Assembly: GCA_946186335.1 (NCBI GenBank) | Contig: CAMHMW010000006.1 | Span: forward strand, 1 to 29,542 | DNA length: 29,542 nt | Reading direction: 5' to 3' | Origin: an uncultured Candidatus Melainabacteria bacterium | Lineage (GTDB): Bacteria > Cyanobacteriota > Vampirovibrionia > Gastranaerophilales > Gastranaerophilaceae | In this document: one piece after another, positions 22,667 to 29,542 of the stretch | How the letters are laid out: the number at the start of each line of letters is the position of its first letter | Position numbering within the stretch: position 1 is the stretch's first letter | Program-made: the position numbers and the translations under genes | Notes under the pieces: generated by a model | Database searches by the model: none | What the model was told of the DNA's origin: nothing | Seen by the model: the letters and a program-made list of their open reading frames with translations, nothing else

Positions 22667-23610
22667 TATTTATTCAGTCCTGCTCCGTTCAGGATAATTT
22701 GTACCAAATCATCATAACTTATGCCCATAACTTTTGACTGTGCAGGCAAATCGCTTGTATCTGTCATCCCCGGTGAGGTGTTAATTTCAATTACATAAGG
22801 TATTCCGTCGTTTGAAATCATAAAATCAACTCTTGAAACCCCTCGGCATCCTGTAATTTCGTGAGATTTAACCGCAATTTCTTTTGTCTTTTCCGTTAAT
22901 TCTTTGCTGAGGTTTGCAGGAAGTATGAAGTCGGACATTCCGGGGGTGTATTTTGCCTCAAAATCATACCATTCGTTTTTCGGTCTTATTTCAAGAATTT
23001 CTGTTGCAAAGTTTTTGCCGTCTTTCTCCAAAACCCCTACTGTTACAAAAACTCCGTCAATAAATTCTTCAATAAGTACATCATCGTTATATTTAACCGC
23101 ATCTTTATACGCCTTTTCAAGTTCATCACGAGAATTTACTTTTGTCATCCCGAAACTTGAACCCTCTGAAACAGGTTTTGTGATAACGGGGAATTTCAAA
23201 TCTTTTGTCATTTCCATAACGCTTTCACCCTTGCGTACAAAAACAGATTTTGCAAGCGGTATGGTTTTATCGGTTGAAAGTACCCTTTTTGTATATTCTT
23301 TATTCATGCAAATAGCAGATGCCATTACTCCGCAGCCGGTGTACGGAATTTTTAAAATTTCAAGCAAGCCCTGAATACACCCGTCTTCCCCGTATTTTCC
23401 GTGCAAGGCATTATATGCATAGTCATATTTACCGTCTTTTAATTTACCACCAATGTTTTGGTCAACTTCAACGAGTTCCGAGTTTTTATAACCGAGTCGC
23501 TGAAGTGCATTAAAACAACCTTTTCCCGAACGTCTTGACACTTCGGCTTCCGAGGACATCCCTCCGCATAATACGGCTATTTTGGCATCTTTTGATATAG
23601 TATTTGACAT
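22666..23610 (-). CDS. ddl: D-alanine--D-alanine ligase
   Basis: The 314-aa protein is an ATP-grasp ligase with the Ddl signatures: GGMSSEAEVSRRSG at the N-terminus, LHGKYGEDG, the serine loop KPVSEGSSFGMTKV, and the C-terminal RVDFM...YVIEINTSPGMT. It joins two D-alanines for the peptidoglycan stem peptide. The start has Shine-Dalgarno AAAGGAAAA and lies 34 nt inside the 3' end of murB, and the stop overlaps the ftsQ start, so it is tightly coupled on both sides. Subfamily A versus B is not assigned. Confidence 0.97.
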   Translation of the reverse strand: MSNTISKDAKIAVLCGGMSSEAEVSRRSGKGCFNALQRLGYKNSELVEVDQNIGGKLKDGKYDYAYNALHGKYGEDGCIQGLLEILKIPYTGCGVMASAICMNKEYTKRVLSTDKTIPLAKSVFVRKGESVMEMTKDLKFPVITKPVSEGSSFGMTKVNSRDELEKAYKDAVKYNDDVLIEEFIDGVFVTVGVLEKDGKNFATEILEIRPKNEWYDFEAKYTPGMSDFILPANLSKELTEKTKEIAVKSHEITGCRGVSRVDFMISNDGIPYVIEINTSPGMTDTSDLPAQSKVMGISYDDLVQIILNGAGLNK

Positions 23611-24494
23611 AATTCGTTTTCCTTTTCATTATTCCCGCCCAAAAATCTTATTTCGGGTTCTAATTCTATATTATACTCTCTTTTTACGGCTTGGTGCATT
23701 TTATACATCAAACTTAATACATCGTATGAGGTGCCGCCGGCATGGTTTACTATAAAGTTTGCATGATTTTCCCAAACTTTCACCCCGCCCTGCTGCATTT
23801 GTTTGGCTCCGATACTGTCTAAAAGTCTGCCTGCACTGTCACCTTTGGGGTTTTTGAAAATACTTCCGCAATTTGGCAGAGCAAGTGAGGGTTGATGTGA
23901 TTTTCTGAAAGCAAGGTTTTCATTCATCTGTTTTTTTATTTCTTCTTTTGGTTTCGGGGTCAGTTCAAATTCAGCCTGCAAAACGATTAAATCATCCTTT
24001 TGACAGCGTGATGTACGATAATCAAACTCTAATTCTTCTTTTGAAAGTTTTATTAACCCTTTTTCTTTGTTATAACAGGTTGCACAGATTAAGGTGTCGC
24101 TTATTGCCTGAGAGTTTGCCGATGCGTTCATATAAACTTCCCCTCCGACAGAACCCGGAAATCCTATCATAAATTCCAAACCCGACAAACCCACTTCTGC
24201 CGCAGTTTGGGATAACATTGGACCTTTTACTCCGGCATCTGCGACAACGTGGTTTTCGTCAATTTTAATATTATTCATTTTTGTTGTCAGAATAATTTTT
24301 CCATCATAACCGTCAGATGAAATCAGGGTATTTGACAGATTTCCAAAAACTTTCAGGTCATTATAAGCCGTCAGGCGAAGAATCTCATAAAATTCGTCAA
24401 GGTTCTGCGGGAAAAATACCTCACCTATTTTTCCCCCGATTTTAAATGTTGTATGACTTTTTATATCAAAATCTTTTTCAGAATACTCACTCAT
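23577..24494 (-). CDS. murB: UDP-N-acetylenolpyruvoylglucosamine reductase
   Basis: The 305-aa flavoprotein has the FAD-binding segment GNLSNTLISSDG and GFPGSVGGEVYMNAS, catalytic Ser211 in CGSIFKNP and the acidic residue E281 in LEPEIRFLG. It reduces UDP-GlcNAc-enolpyruvate to UDP-MurNAc with NADPH. A tail of about 20 residues after the usual end (NEKENELCQILYQKMPK) is read in the overlap with ddl. The gene is separated from murC by a repeat cluster, and a TATAAT lies 9 nt before its ATG with no Shine-Dalgarno, so it probably begins its own transcript with a leader of about 2-3 nt. Confidence 0.97.
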   Translation of the reverse strand: MSEYSEKDFDIKSHTTFKIGGKIGEVFFPQNLDEFYEILRLTAYNDLKVFGNLSNTLISSDGYDGKIILTTKMNNIKIDENHVVADAGVKGPMLSQTAAEVGLSGLEFMIGFPGSVGGEVYMNASANSQAISDTLICATCYNKEKGLIKLSKEELEFDYRTSRCQKDDLIVLQAEFELTPKPKEEIKKQMNENLAFRKSHQPSLALPNCGSIFKNPKGDSAGRLLDSIGAKQMQQGGVKVWENHANFIVNHAGGTSYDVLSLMYKMHQAVKREYNIELEPEIRFLGGNNEKENELCQILYQKMPK

Positions 24495-24503
24495 TGTATA
24501 AGT

Positions 24504-24509
24504 ATTATA
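24504..24509 (-). promoter_or_regulatory. -10 TATAAT for murB, near-leaderless
   Basis: Minus-strand TATAAT is followed by acttataca and ATG (24494). A start 7 nt after the hexamer leaves a leader of only about 2-3 nt. No Shine-Dalgarno is available. Confidence 0.5.
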
Positions 24510-24525
24510 TTACAGTATTTTGTAG

Positions 24526-24654
24526 GGTGCAATTTATTGCACCAAATTTAAACCTTGCTGCCTTTATAGTAAATAGTAGGGTGGGCAAAATGAAATGTGC
24601 CCACCAATATTATATATCATTTAATTTGGTGGGTACGCTAACGCTTTACCCACC
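24526..24654. repeat. Three consecutive intergenic palindromes between murB and murC
   Basis: Hairpin A: GGTGCAA (24526-24532), TTTA, TTGCACC (24537-24543). Hairpin B: GGTGGGCA (24580-24587), 10-nt loop, TGCCCACC (24598-24605). Hairpin C: GGTGGGTA (24628-24635), 11-nt loop, TACCCACC (24647-24654). All stems pair perfectly though their sequences differ. A and B are preceded by TAGGGTG- or TAGGGTGG-type starts typical of cyanobacterial dispersed palindromes. Hairpin C lies 8 nt past the murC stop and may attenuate read-through; no T run follows it. Confidence 0.8.
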
Positions 24655-24661
24655 CTATATT

Positions 24662-26062
24662 CTATACATTTACACCGTTGCTTAAATTCAGCAATTCGGA
24701 ACCTAATTTTGTAATTGTGCCTGCACCAAGACCGATTACAATGTCATTCGGTTTCAGTTCGGGAAAAATTGCTTTTGCAACATCTGCCATATTTCCAGAA
24801 ATATAACGGCAGGGAATGTCTGACTTTTCCTTAAATTCACTCACAAAGGCTTTTGAATTTACTCCGACAATTTCGTCTTCGGATGCTGCGTAAACATCTG
24901 TCACAATAAGTTCATCAATTCCGTCAAATGCTTCCATAAACTCATTCCAGAGATTTTGTAAACGGGAATATCTGTGCGGTTGAAAAACTGCGACTATTCT
25001 TTTATCCTTAAAGGATTTTGAACAGGAAAGAGTTGCTTTTATTTCTGTCGGGTGGTGTGCGTAATCGTCATAAAGTTCGATTCCGTTAAATTCTCCGACT
25101 TTTTCAAATCTTCTGCCCATACCCGTAAAAGTTGCAAAATGCTCGTTTACAAGAGTCATATCAACTCCTGCAATATGCAGGCTCGCCCAGACAGCAAGTG
25201 AGTTATAAACGTTATGAACCCCTTTAAGCCAGATTTTAAGATTTGTCTGAAATTCACCCTTACATAAAATATCAAAGGTTGTATAATCTTCTCCGTAAAC
25301 AATATTTTTGGCGCAATAATCGGTGTTTCCGCCGATAGAATACGTCATAAATTTTGCATTATGTGCAAGCTCGTGTACCGAAAAATATTTAACAAGTCTT
25401 TTGACTCCTTCATTATCCATATTTGCAAGAATAATTCCGTTTTCTCTCATATTTGAAATAAAGGTTTCAAAGGTTTCCAAAATAGATTCCAGACCGTTTT
25501 TGTAAAAATCAAGATGGTCGGGTTCCAAATTGTTTACAACAACCAGATTTGGCGAATATTTAACAATTGTACCGTCACTTTCATCAAGTTCCGCAATAAA
25601 ATATTTTTCGTGAGAGCAGTTTGCGTTGGTGTGAATATCAGGGATAATTCCGCCAACCACATAAGACGGTTTTAAGCCCGCTTTTTCCAAAACATAAGAG
25701 CAAAGCCCCGAGGTTGTTGTTTTTCCGTGAGTTCCCGAATATCCGATAAAATATTCCTCTCCTCTTGAAATTTCCGCAAGCAAATCAGATCTGTGCCAAA
25801 TAGGTAAACCTAATCTTTTTGCTTTTTGAATTTCAGGATTAAATTCTCTGATTGCCGTACTTGCAACAACAATACAATCATCGGGAAGATTATCCTCGTT
25901 GTGTCCTATATAAACTTTTGCGCCCAAATCACGAACGCCTTTTACATATTTGCTGTCGTTAATATCAGAGCCTGAAACTTCATAGCCGTTTTGCAGTAAA
26001 TACTTTGCAAGTCCGCTCATTCCGACTCCGCCGATTGCTATAAAATGATATTTTTTTTCCAC
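24662..26062 (-). CDS. murC: UDP-N-acetylmuramate--L-alanine ligase
   Basis: The 466-aa Mur ligase shows the N-terminal UDP-binding GGVGMSGLAKYLLQNG, ATP loop GTHGKTTT (110-117), the central EPDHLDFY and the C-terminal DDYAHHPTEI. It adds the first stem-peptide residue, L-Ala, to UDP-MurNAc in the cytoplasm, the step after MurB. The start is GTG (26062), with AGGG as Shine-Dalgarno 7 nt upstream and the TTTTGTACTATAAT promoter core 37 nt upstream. Length is normal. It precedes murB but is separated from it by a repeat cluster, so the two may be transcribed independently. Confidence 0.97.
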   Translation of the reverse strand: MEKKYHFIAIGGVGMSGLAKYLLQNGYEVSGSDINDSKYVKGVRDLGAKVYIGHNEDNLPDDCIVVASTAIREFNPEIQKAKRLGLPIWHRSDLLAEISRGEEYFIGYSGTHGKTTTSGLCSYVLEKAGLKPSYVVGGIIPDIHTNANCSHEKYFIAELDESDGTIVKYSPNLVVVNNLEPDHLDFYKNGLESILETFETFISNMRENGIILANMDNEGVKRLVKYFSVHELAHNAKFMTYSIGGNTDYCAKNIVYGEDYTTFDILCKGEFQTNLKIWLKGVHNVYNSLAVWASLHIAGVDMTLVNEHFATFTGMGRRFEKVGEFNGIELYDDYAHHPTEIKATLSCSKSFKDKRIVAVFQPHRYSRLQNLWNEFMEAFDGIDELIVTDVYAASEDEIVGVNSKAFVSEFKEKSDIPCRYISGNMADVAKAIFPELKPNDIVIGLGAGTITKLGSELLNLSNGVNV

Positions 26063-26099
26063 TTCTTATCCCTATCTGTTTTTATTTTTAACACTTTTG

Positions 26100-26113
26100 A
26101 TTATAGTACAAAA
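26100..26113 (-). promoter_or_regulatory. Promoter core TTTTGTACTATAAT for murC
   Basis: The minus strand reads TTTTGTACTATAAT, identical over 14 bp to the sequence before the acyl-CoA synthetase at 4583-4596. TATAAT is 37 nt before the GTG start. Confidence 0.65.
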
Positions 26114-26136
26114 TAAAATTTTTTAAAGCTTTTTAA

Positions 26137-28485
26137 CTATATAATTTCTTCAAGATTATCTTCCAAAAGGTTCTTTTGAAATTCCTCACACTCTAAGCAA
26201 AGTTCAAAAATCTGAGAAAATTTTTCGGAATTTAAAATTTTTGAAACATCATCAACTCCCAAAAATTCAATATTATAAAATGCGGAATTTTTATCATTGA
26301 TTTTTATAAAGCCAAGATTTTCATACAAATCCATAAGCATTTGAACAATTTTTACTGATTTTCCCAACGCAGAGGCGCATCTTATCAGTTCGACCTTCCC
26401 GCCGTTATTGTTTGAGGCATATTTAAGCATTCCTGTAAACATTTTGATAATTTCTGTTTCATCAAAGACTTTCGGCTCATAATTCATAAAGTGAAGTGCT
26501 TTCGGTTGTGCTTTTTCAAGTATCAGGTCAAGAGCCTGTCTGTCTGCCGGATAGTCAAAGAACATAACAACATCACTTTTGGGAATATCAAGACGGTTAA
26601 AAATTCTTTTGTTTATATGTTCGTAAGATTTAATTGAATCAATTACAGACTTGCTTTCCGCAAAAATATTTATATTAAGTTTGGATGTTTTCAGGTAATC
26701 GTTAACTTCGGGTAAAATGTCCTCTTTATTTCGGTTATCAAAAATTTTATAAGATGATTTTGAAATCGTATCATCATAAGATAAGGCATCAGAATGAACA
26801 TCATCAATTATAAGCTGAACAGAAATATTCCCGTTAAATTCATTTATCTGGGGGTGAAATGCCAAATCAAGTTTATCCCCTTTTTCAAGCGTTGCATCAC
26901 CGTGCTGCCACCAGATAGCGGTCAAATTATCCGCTCCTTTTGAAACAGTCAGTTTAAGGTGAGCGTTCGAACCCATTGTTCGTTTTTCTGTTATATTCAA
27001 ATCATTTATCGCAAAAACAGGACTCGGGTTTGATGCTCCGAACGGTTCCAGTTGAGAAAGATGTTCTACAAAATCTGTGGTAACATCTTCCGGCTGCAAT
27101 TTCATATCAATTTCAACAAACGGTTTTAAATCTTTTCCCGCAACATATTCTTTAACAGTTTCATTCAGGGCTTTTTTAACAATTTCAAACGGAGTTTTTT
27201 CGCCTGTGAAACTCAGTCCCGCAGCAAGTTTATGTCCGCCACAACTGTCAAAGAATTCGGAGTTTGCCGAAATAACATCATATAAAGGTACTCCCTCAAT
27301 ACTTCTTGCAGAACATCTGAACTGGTCTTTTTCTTTTACGTAAGACATTAAAAATACGGGTTTATAGTATTTTTCAACAAGTTTTGAGGCAACTATCCCA
27401 ATTATGCCTATATGCCAATCATCACCATATAAAATGATTGCAGGATTTTTGTTTCCCTCTTTTTGAACCATCGCATCTGCTTTTTCAAAAACTTCCTGAC
27501 ATAATCTCTGGCGAACTTGATTTAATTCATTCAGGTTTGTGACGGCAAGTTCAATTTCCTGTTTATTGTCGGAAATCAGAACTTTCAGTGCGGAATCAAC
27601 TGTGTCCAGCCGTCCTGATGCGTTTATTCTCGGGGCAACTCCGAAAGCGATGTTTTCTGCCGATAATCCTTTTGTAATGTCACATCCCGCACTTTCCAAA
27701 AGTTTTGTTAAGCCGTAATGTTTACCCTGAGAAATCAGTTCAAGTCCCTTTGTTACAAAATATCTGTTTTCTCCCAAAAGCGGAACGACATCCGCGATTG
27801 TTCCAACGGCAACAAATGGTAATATTTCAAACACAAATTCACTTTTACCGTATTTTTTGAGTAATGCCTGCGCAACTTTAAACGCAACTCCGCACCCTGC
27901 AAGGTAGGTTAAATATTCAATTTGTTTTGCTGACAGTTTTGAACTTAATGAATTTGGGGCTTTCGGGTTAATTATTGCATAAGCTTCGGGCAAAACTTCG
28001 GGTGCCTCATGGTGATCGGTTATAATAACATCAATCATATTAAAACTATTAATGAATTTTACCGCTTCATAATCGGAAATTCCGCAGTCAACCGAAATTA
28101 TGACCTTTGGCTTGACGGTTGTCATAAGTTTTATGAGGGCTTTTGTATCAAAACCGTGTCCTTCATTTTCTCTGTCAGGTATAAAATAATGAACATCTGC
28201 TCCCAGATATTTTAAAGTTTTATAAAGTACGGATGTTGATGTAACTCCGTCTGCGTCAAAATCGCCGTATATTATAACAGTTTCTTTGCCGTCAACTGCC
28301 CCAGATAAGCGGTCAACAGCTTTTTCCATATCGGTAAAAACATTGGGAGATGTCAATTCCATCTCGAGCGGATTTAAAAAATCTTTAATATCTTTTTCAG
28401 AGGTTATTCCACGGGAATTTAAAAGACGTTTTATCAGCGATTTTTCGTTTGTGTCGGTATTTTTATATATCCATTCTTTTTTCAT
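26137..28485 (-). CDS. recJ: Single-stranded-DNA-specific exonuclease RecJ
   Basis: The 782-aa protein has the DHH phosphoesterase motifs: DFDADG (75-80), SVDCGISDYEAV, TDHHEAPE (DHH 157-159) and GTIADVVPL, then INASGRL, the DHHA1 motif CGGHKLAAGLSF and an OB-fold region. A further C-terminal part of about 220 residues matches the longer Firmicutes-type RecJ rather than the shorter E. coli form. It degrades single-stranded DNA 5' to 3' in recombination and in base-excision and mismatch repair; mutL is in the same window but in a separate unit. ATG 28485 is chosen for Shine-Dalgarno AGGG 9 nt upstream and because the family's N-terminus (W.....) begins there; longer versions read through the promoter region. 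Confidence 0.95.
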   Translation of the reverse strand: MKKEWIYKNTDTNEKSLIKRLLNSRGITSEKDIKDFLNPLEMELTSPNVFTDMEKAVDRLSGAVDGKETVIIYGDFDADGVTSTSVLYKTLKYLGADVHYFIPDRENEGHGFDTKALIKLMTTVKPKVIISVDCGISDYEAVKFINSFNMIDVIITDHHEAPEVLPEAYAIINPKAPNSLSSKLSAKQIEYLTYLAGCGVAFKVAQALLKKYGKSEFVFEILPFVAVGTIADVVPLLGENRYFVTKGLELISQGKHYGLTKLLESAGCDITKGLSAENIAFGVAPRINASGRLDTVDSALKVLISDNKQEIELAVTNLNELNQVRQRLCQEVFEKADAMVQKEGNKNPAIILYGDDWHIGIIGIVASKLVEKYYKPVFLMSYVKEKDQFRCSARSIEGVPLYDVISANSEFFDSCGGHKLAAGLSFTGEKTPFEIVKKALNETVKEYVAGKDLKPFVEIDMKLQPEDVTTDFVEHLSQLEPFGASNPSPVFAINDLNITEKRTMGSNAHLKLTVSKGADNLTAIWWQHGDATLEKGDKLDLAFHPQINEFNGNISVQLIIDDVHSDALSYDDTISKSSYKIFDNRNKEDILPEVNDYLKTSKLNINIFAESKSVIDSIKSYEHINKRIFNRLDIPKSDVVMFFDYPADRQALDLILEKAQPKALHFMNYEPKVFDETEIIKMFTGMLKYASNNNGGKVELIRCASALGKSVKIVQMLMDLYENLGFIKINDKNSAFYNIEFLGVDDVSKILNSEKFSQIFELCLECEEFQKNLLEDNLEEII

Positions 28486-28651
28486 TGGTTTTTCCCTGAT
28501 AAAATAATAGCACAGAAAATGCCTGAGGACGTATTTTAAACAAAACTTTAACCTTACTACTTGCTTTTTTTTTATATAAAGCGTAATATAGAAAGGTAGA
28601 GTTTTCTTAATTGTGTGTTTTAGAACAGTTTGATTAGGGTAAAATATACTT
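28486..28651. other. 166-bp divergent intergenic region, recJ / acyltransferase
   Basis: It is very AT-rich, with a tract of nine T (28565-28573) inside GCTTT...AAAGC. TAAAAT (28640-28645) lies 6 nt before the acyltransferase ATG. No gene or RNA is recognised. Confidence 0.55.
28640..28645 (+). promoter_or_regulatory. -10-like TAAAAT for a possible leaderless acyltransferase transcript
   Basis: TAAAAT, then atactt, then ATG (28652). No Shine-Dalgarno lies between. The spacing is identical to that before the dehydrogenase at 3000. Confidence 0.45.
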
Positions 28652-29473
28652 ATGGCAACAGAAGAAAAATTATATTCAGACATTCCACCGACAAAATTAC
28701 GAAATAAAGAGGAGAAGTTTAAACCGGCAAAGACAAATCGTTTTTGGCTTACGGTTGCGAGTTTGTTCTTTTTCAATATGTTGCAAAACAGATTTTACGC
28801 TTTTCGCTATAAGGGTGCGGAAAGTTATTTTGAGCGTGATAAAGAAGTTCCGACAATTATTTTTGCTCCGCATTGTAACTGGTGGGACGGAATTGTTCTT
28901 TATAATATTGCTCACAGAATTTGCCGTAAAGAAATTCGTTTAATGGTTGAAGAACTGAACAGATTTCCGTTGTTAAGACGCGGGGGAGCGTATTCTGTCA
29001 ATAAAAAATCTGCACAGACAGCAATGCAGGCACTTAAATATTCCGTTGATGTTTTAGGTGATTTGAGAAATATTTTGTTTATTTTCCCGCAGGGAATTAT
29101 AAGACCGCCTCATTACAGACCGTATAAATTCCAGACGGGACTTTCATATATTGCTCAAAACGCTGTAAAAAAATACGGAAAAGTTAACCTCATACCTGTT
29201 TCTATTGAGTATTGTTTCTTGCGTGATAACAGACCGGAGGTTCTGGTTGATTTTGGAGAACGTATAGTTCTTGATAATCCGAAAGTTGACAGAAAAGAAT
29301 TTACGGAATATCTTGAAAACAAATTAACGGAAACGAGTGACAGACAGTTTGCAAATATTTCTCAGGGAAATATTGATGATTATAAAATACTTTTCAAGCA
29401 ACATTTAAAATGGTATCGCAGAATTGAACAACGCCTGAAAAGAATTGATTTGCCCGATGTTTCCGGAGTTTAA
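28652..29473 (+). CDS. PlsC-like lysophospholipid acyltransferase family protein
   Basis: The 273-aa protein has the acyltransferase HX4D motif as HCNWWD (74-79), in place of the common NHxSxxD, and block III as FPQGIIRPP (145-153) for FPEGTR. A hydrophobic segment (about 31-43) near the N-terminus suggests membrane association. The family transfers fatty acyl groups from acyl-ACP or acyl-CoA to lysophosphatidate or related acceptors; the Trp-rich HX4D and FPQG variants suggest a non-canonical acceptor rather than a housekeeping PlsC. Acceptor and gene name are left open. The C-terminal 50 residues are charged and predicted helical. The gene is divergent from recJ and complete. The 69 bp after it show no feature. 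Confidence 0.82.
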   Translation: MATEEKLYSDIPPTKLRNKEEKFKPAKTNRFWLTVASLFFFNMLQNRFYAFRYKGAESYFERDKEVPTIIFAPHCNWWDGIVLYNIAHRICRKEIRLMVEELNRFPLLRRGGAYSVNKKSAQTAMQALKYSVDVLGDLRNILFIFPQGIIRPPHYRPYKFQTGLSYIAQNAVKKYGKVNLIPVSIEYCFLRDNRPEVLVDFGERIVLDNPKVDRKEFTEYLENKLTETSDRQFANISQGNIDDYKILFKQHLKWYRRIEQRLKRIDLPDVSGV

Positions 29474-29542
29474 TAAAAATACGCAATTTTTAATCTTCAC
29501 ATGTTTTATTGTGTTTGAAAAATTATGTTTGATTATTCTTAT

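Overview
The window is AT-rich, gene-dense bacterial chromosome. Its best fit is a gut member of the non-photosynthetic sister lineage of Cyanobacteria (Vampirovibrionia/Melainabacteria, order Gastranaerophilales). Three things point there: a 608-aa protein beginning MGLAASQARLLTITARKADC, which I associate with this lineage; dispersed GGTGGGCA/TGCCCACC palindromes like those in cyanobacterial intergenic DNA; and several short proteins with no family I recognise outside the group. The rest is ordinary core metabolism. The assignment rests on recall, not on a search.

Layout. 1-3000: the tail of an organophosphate:Pi-antiporter-type MFS transporter, two zinc-dependent MDR dehydrogenases, and between them a divergent pair (AbrB/MazE-like regulator and a 62-aa protein) sharing an inverted-repeat control region. 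3064-6855: a small radical SAM protein, a tandem pair of diverged lineage-specific paralogs, and a fused ADP-forming acyl-CoA synthetase with a Cys-rich tail, closed by a strong terminator. 6857-9643: endonuclease-type mutL divergent from an orphan DNA methyltransferase. 9644-11075: an intergenic repeat and a 447-aa membrane protein of unknown role. 11172-13419: a NUDIX-HAD operon, a zinc-ribbon membrane protein and ispF. 13430-16516: a lysA-cdaA-yitT operon joining lysine synthesis to c-di-AMP production. 16581-18086: a winged-helix protein, a repeat-rich spacer and a ROK sugar kinase. 18181-20117: a sigma28-like promoter, the 608-aa protein and a bidirectional terminator. 20115-26113: a minus-strand envelope cluster (murC, murB, ddl, ftsQ, polyprenyl diphosphate synthase, lepB) making peptidoglycan precursors, the divisome, the lipid carrier and the export machinery. 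26137-29473: recJ divergent from a PlsC-like acyltransferase.

The system-level signal is in expression rather than in a new enzyme cassette. At least eight genes have no Shine-Dalgarno sequence and instead carry a -10-like hexamer 5-9 nt before the start codon, six of them 5-6 nt before it. Genes inside operons use clear Shine-Dalgarno sites or overlapping stop/start codons. This suggests frequent leaderless transcription. Other notable signals are the sigma28-like promoter, a 14-mer promoter core shared exactly by the acyl-CoA synthetase and murC, palindromes whose stems vary while staying paired, a repeat arm that serves as a ribosome binding site, and a 9-bp iterated AAGTC array. I see no rRNA, tRNA, CRISPR array, insertion sequence or phage gene.
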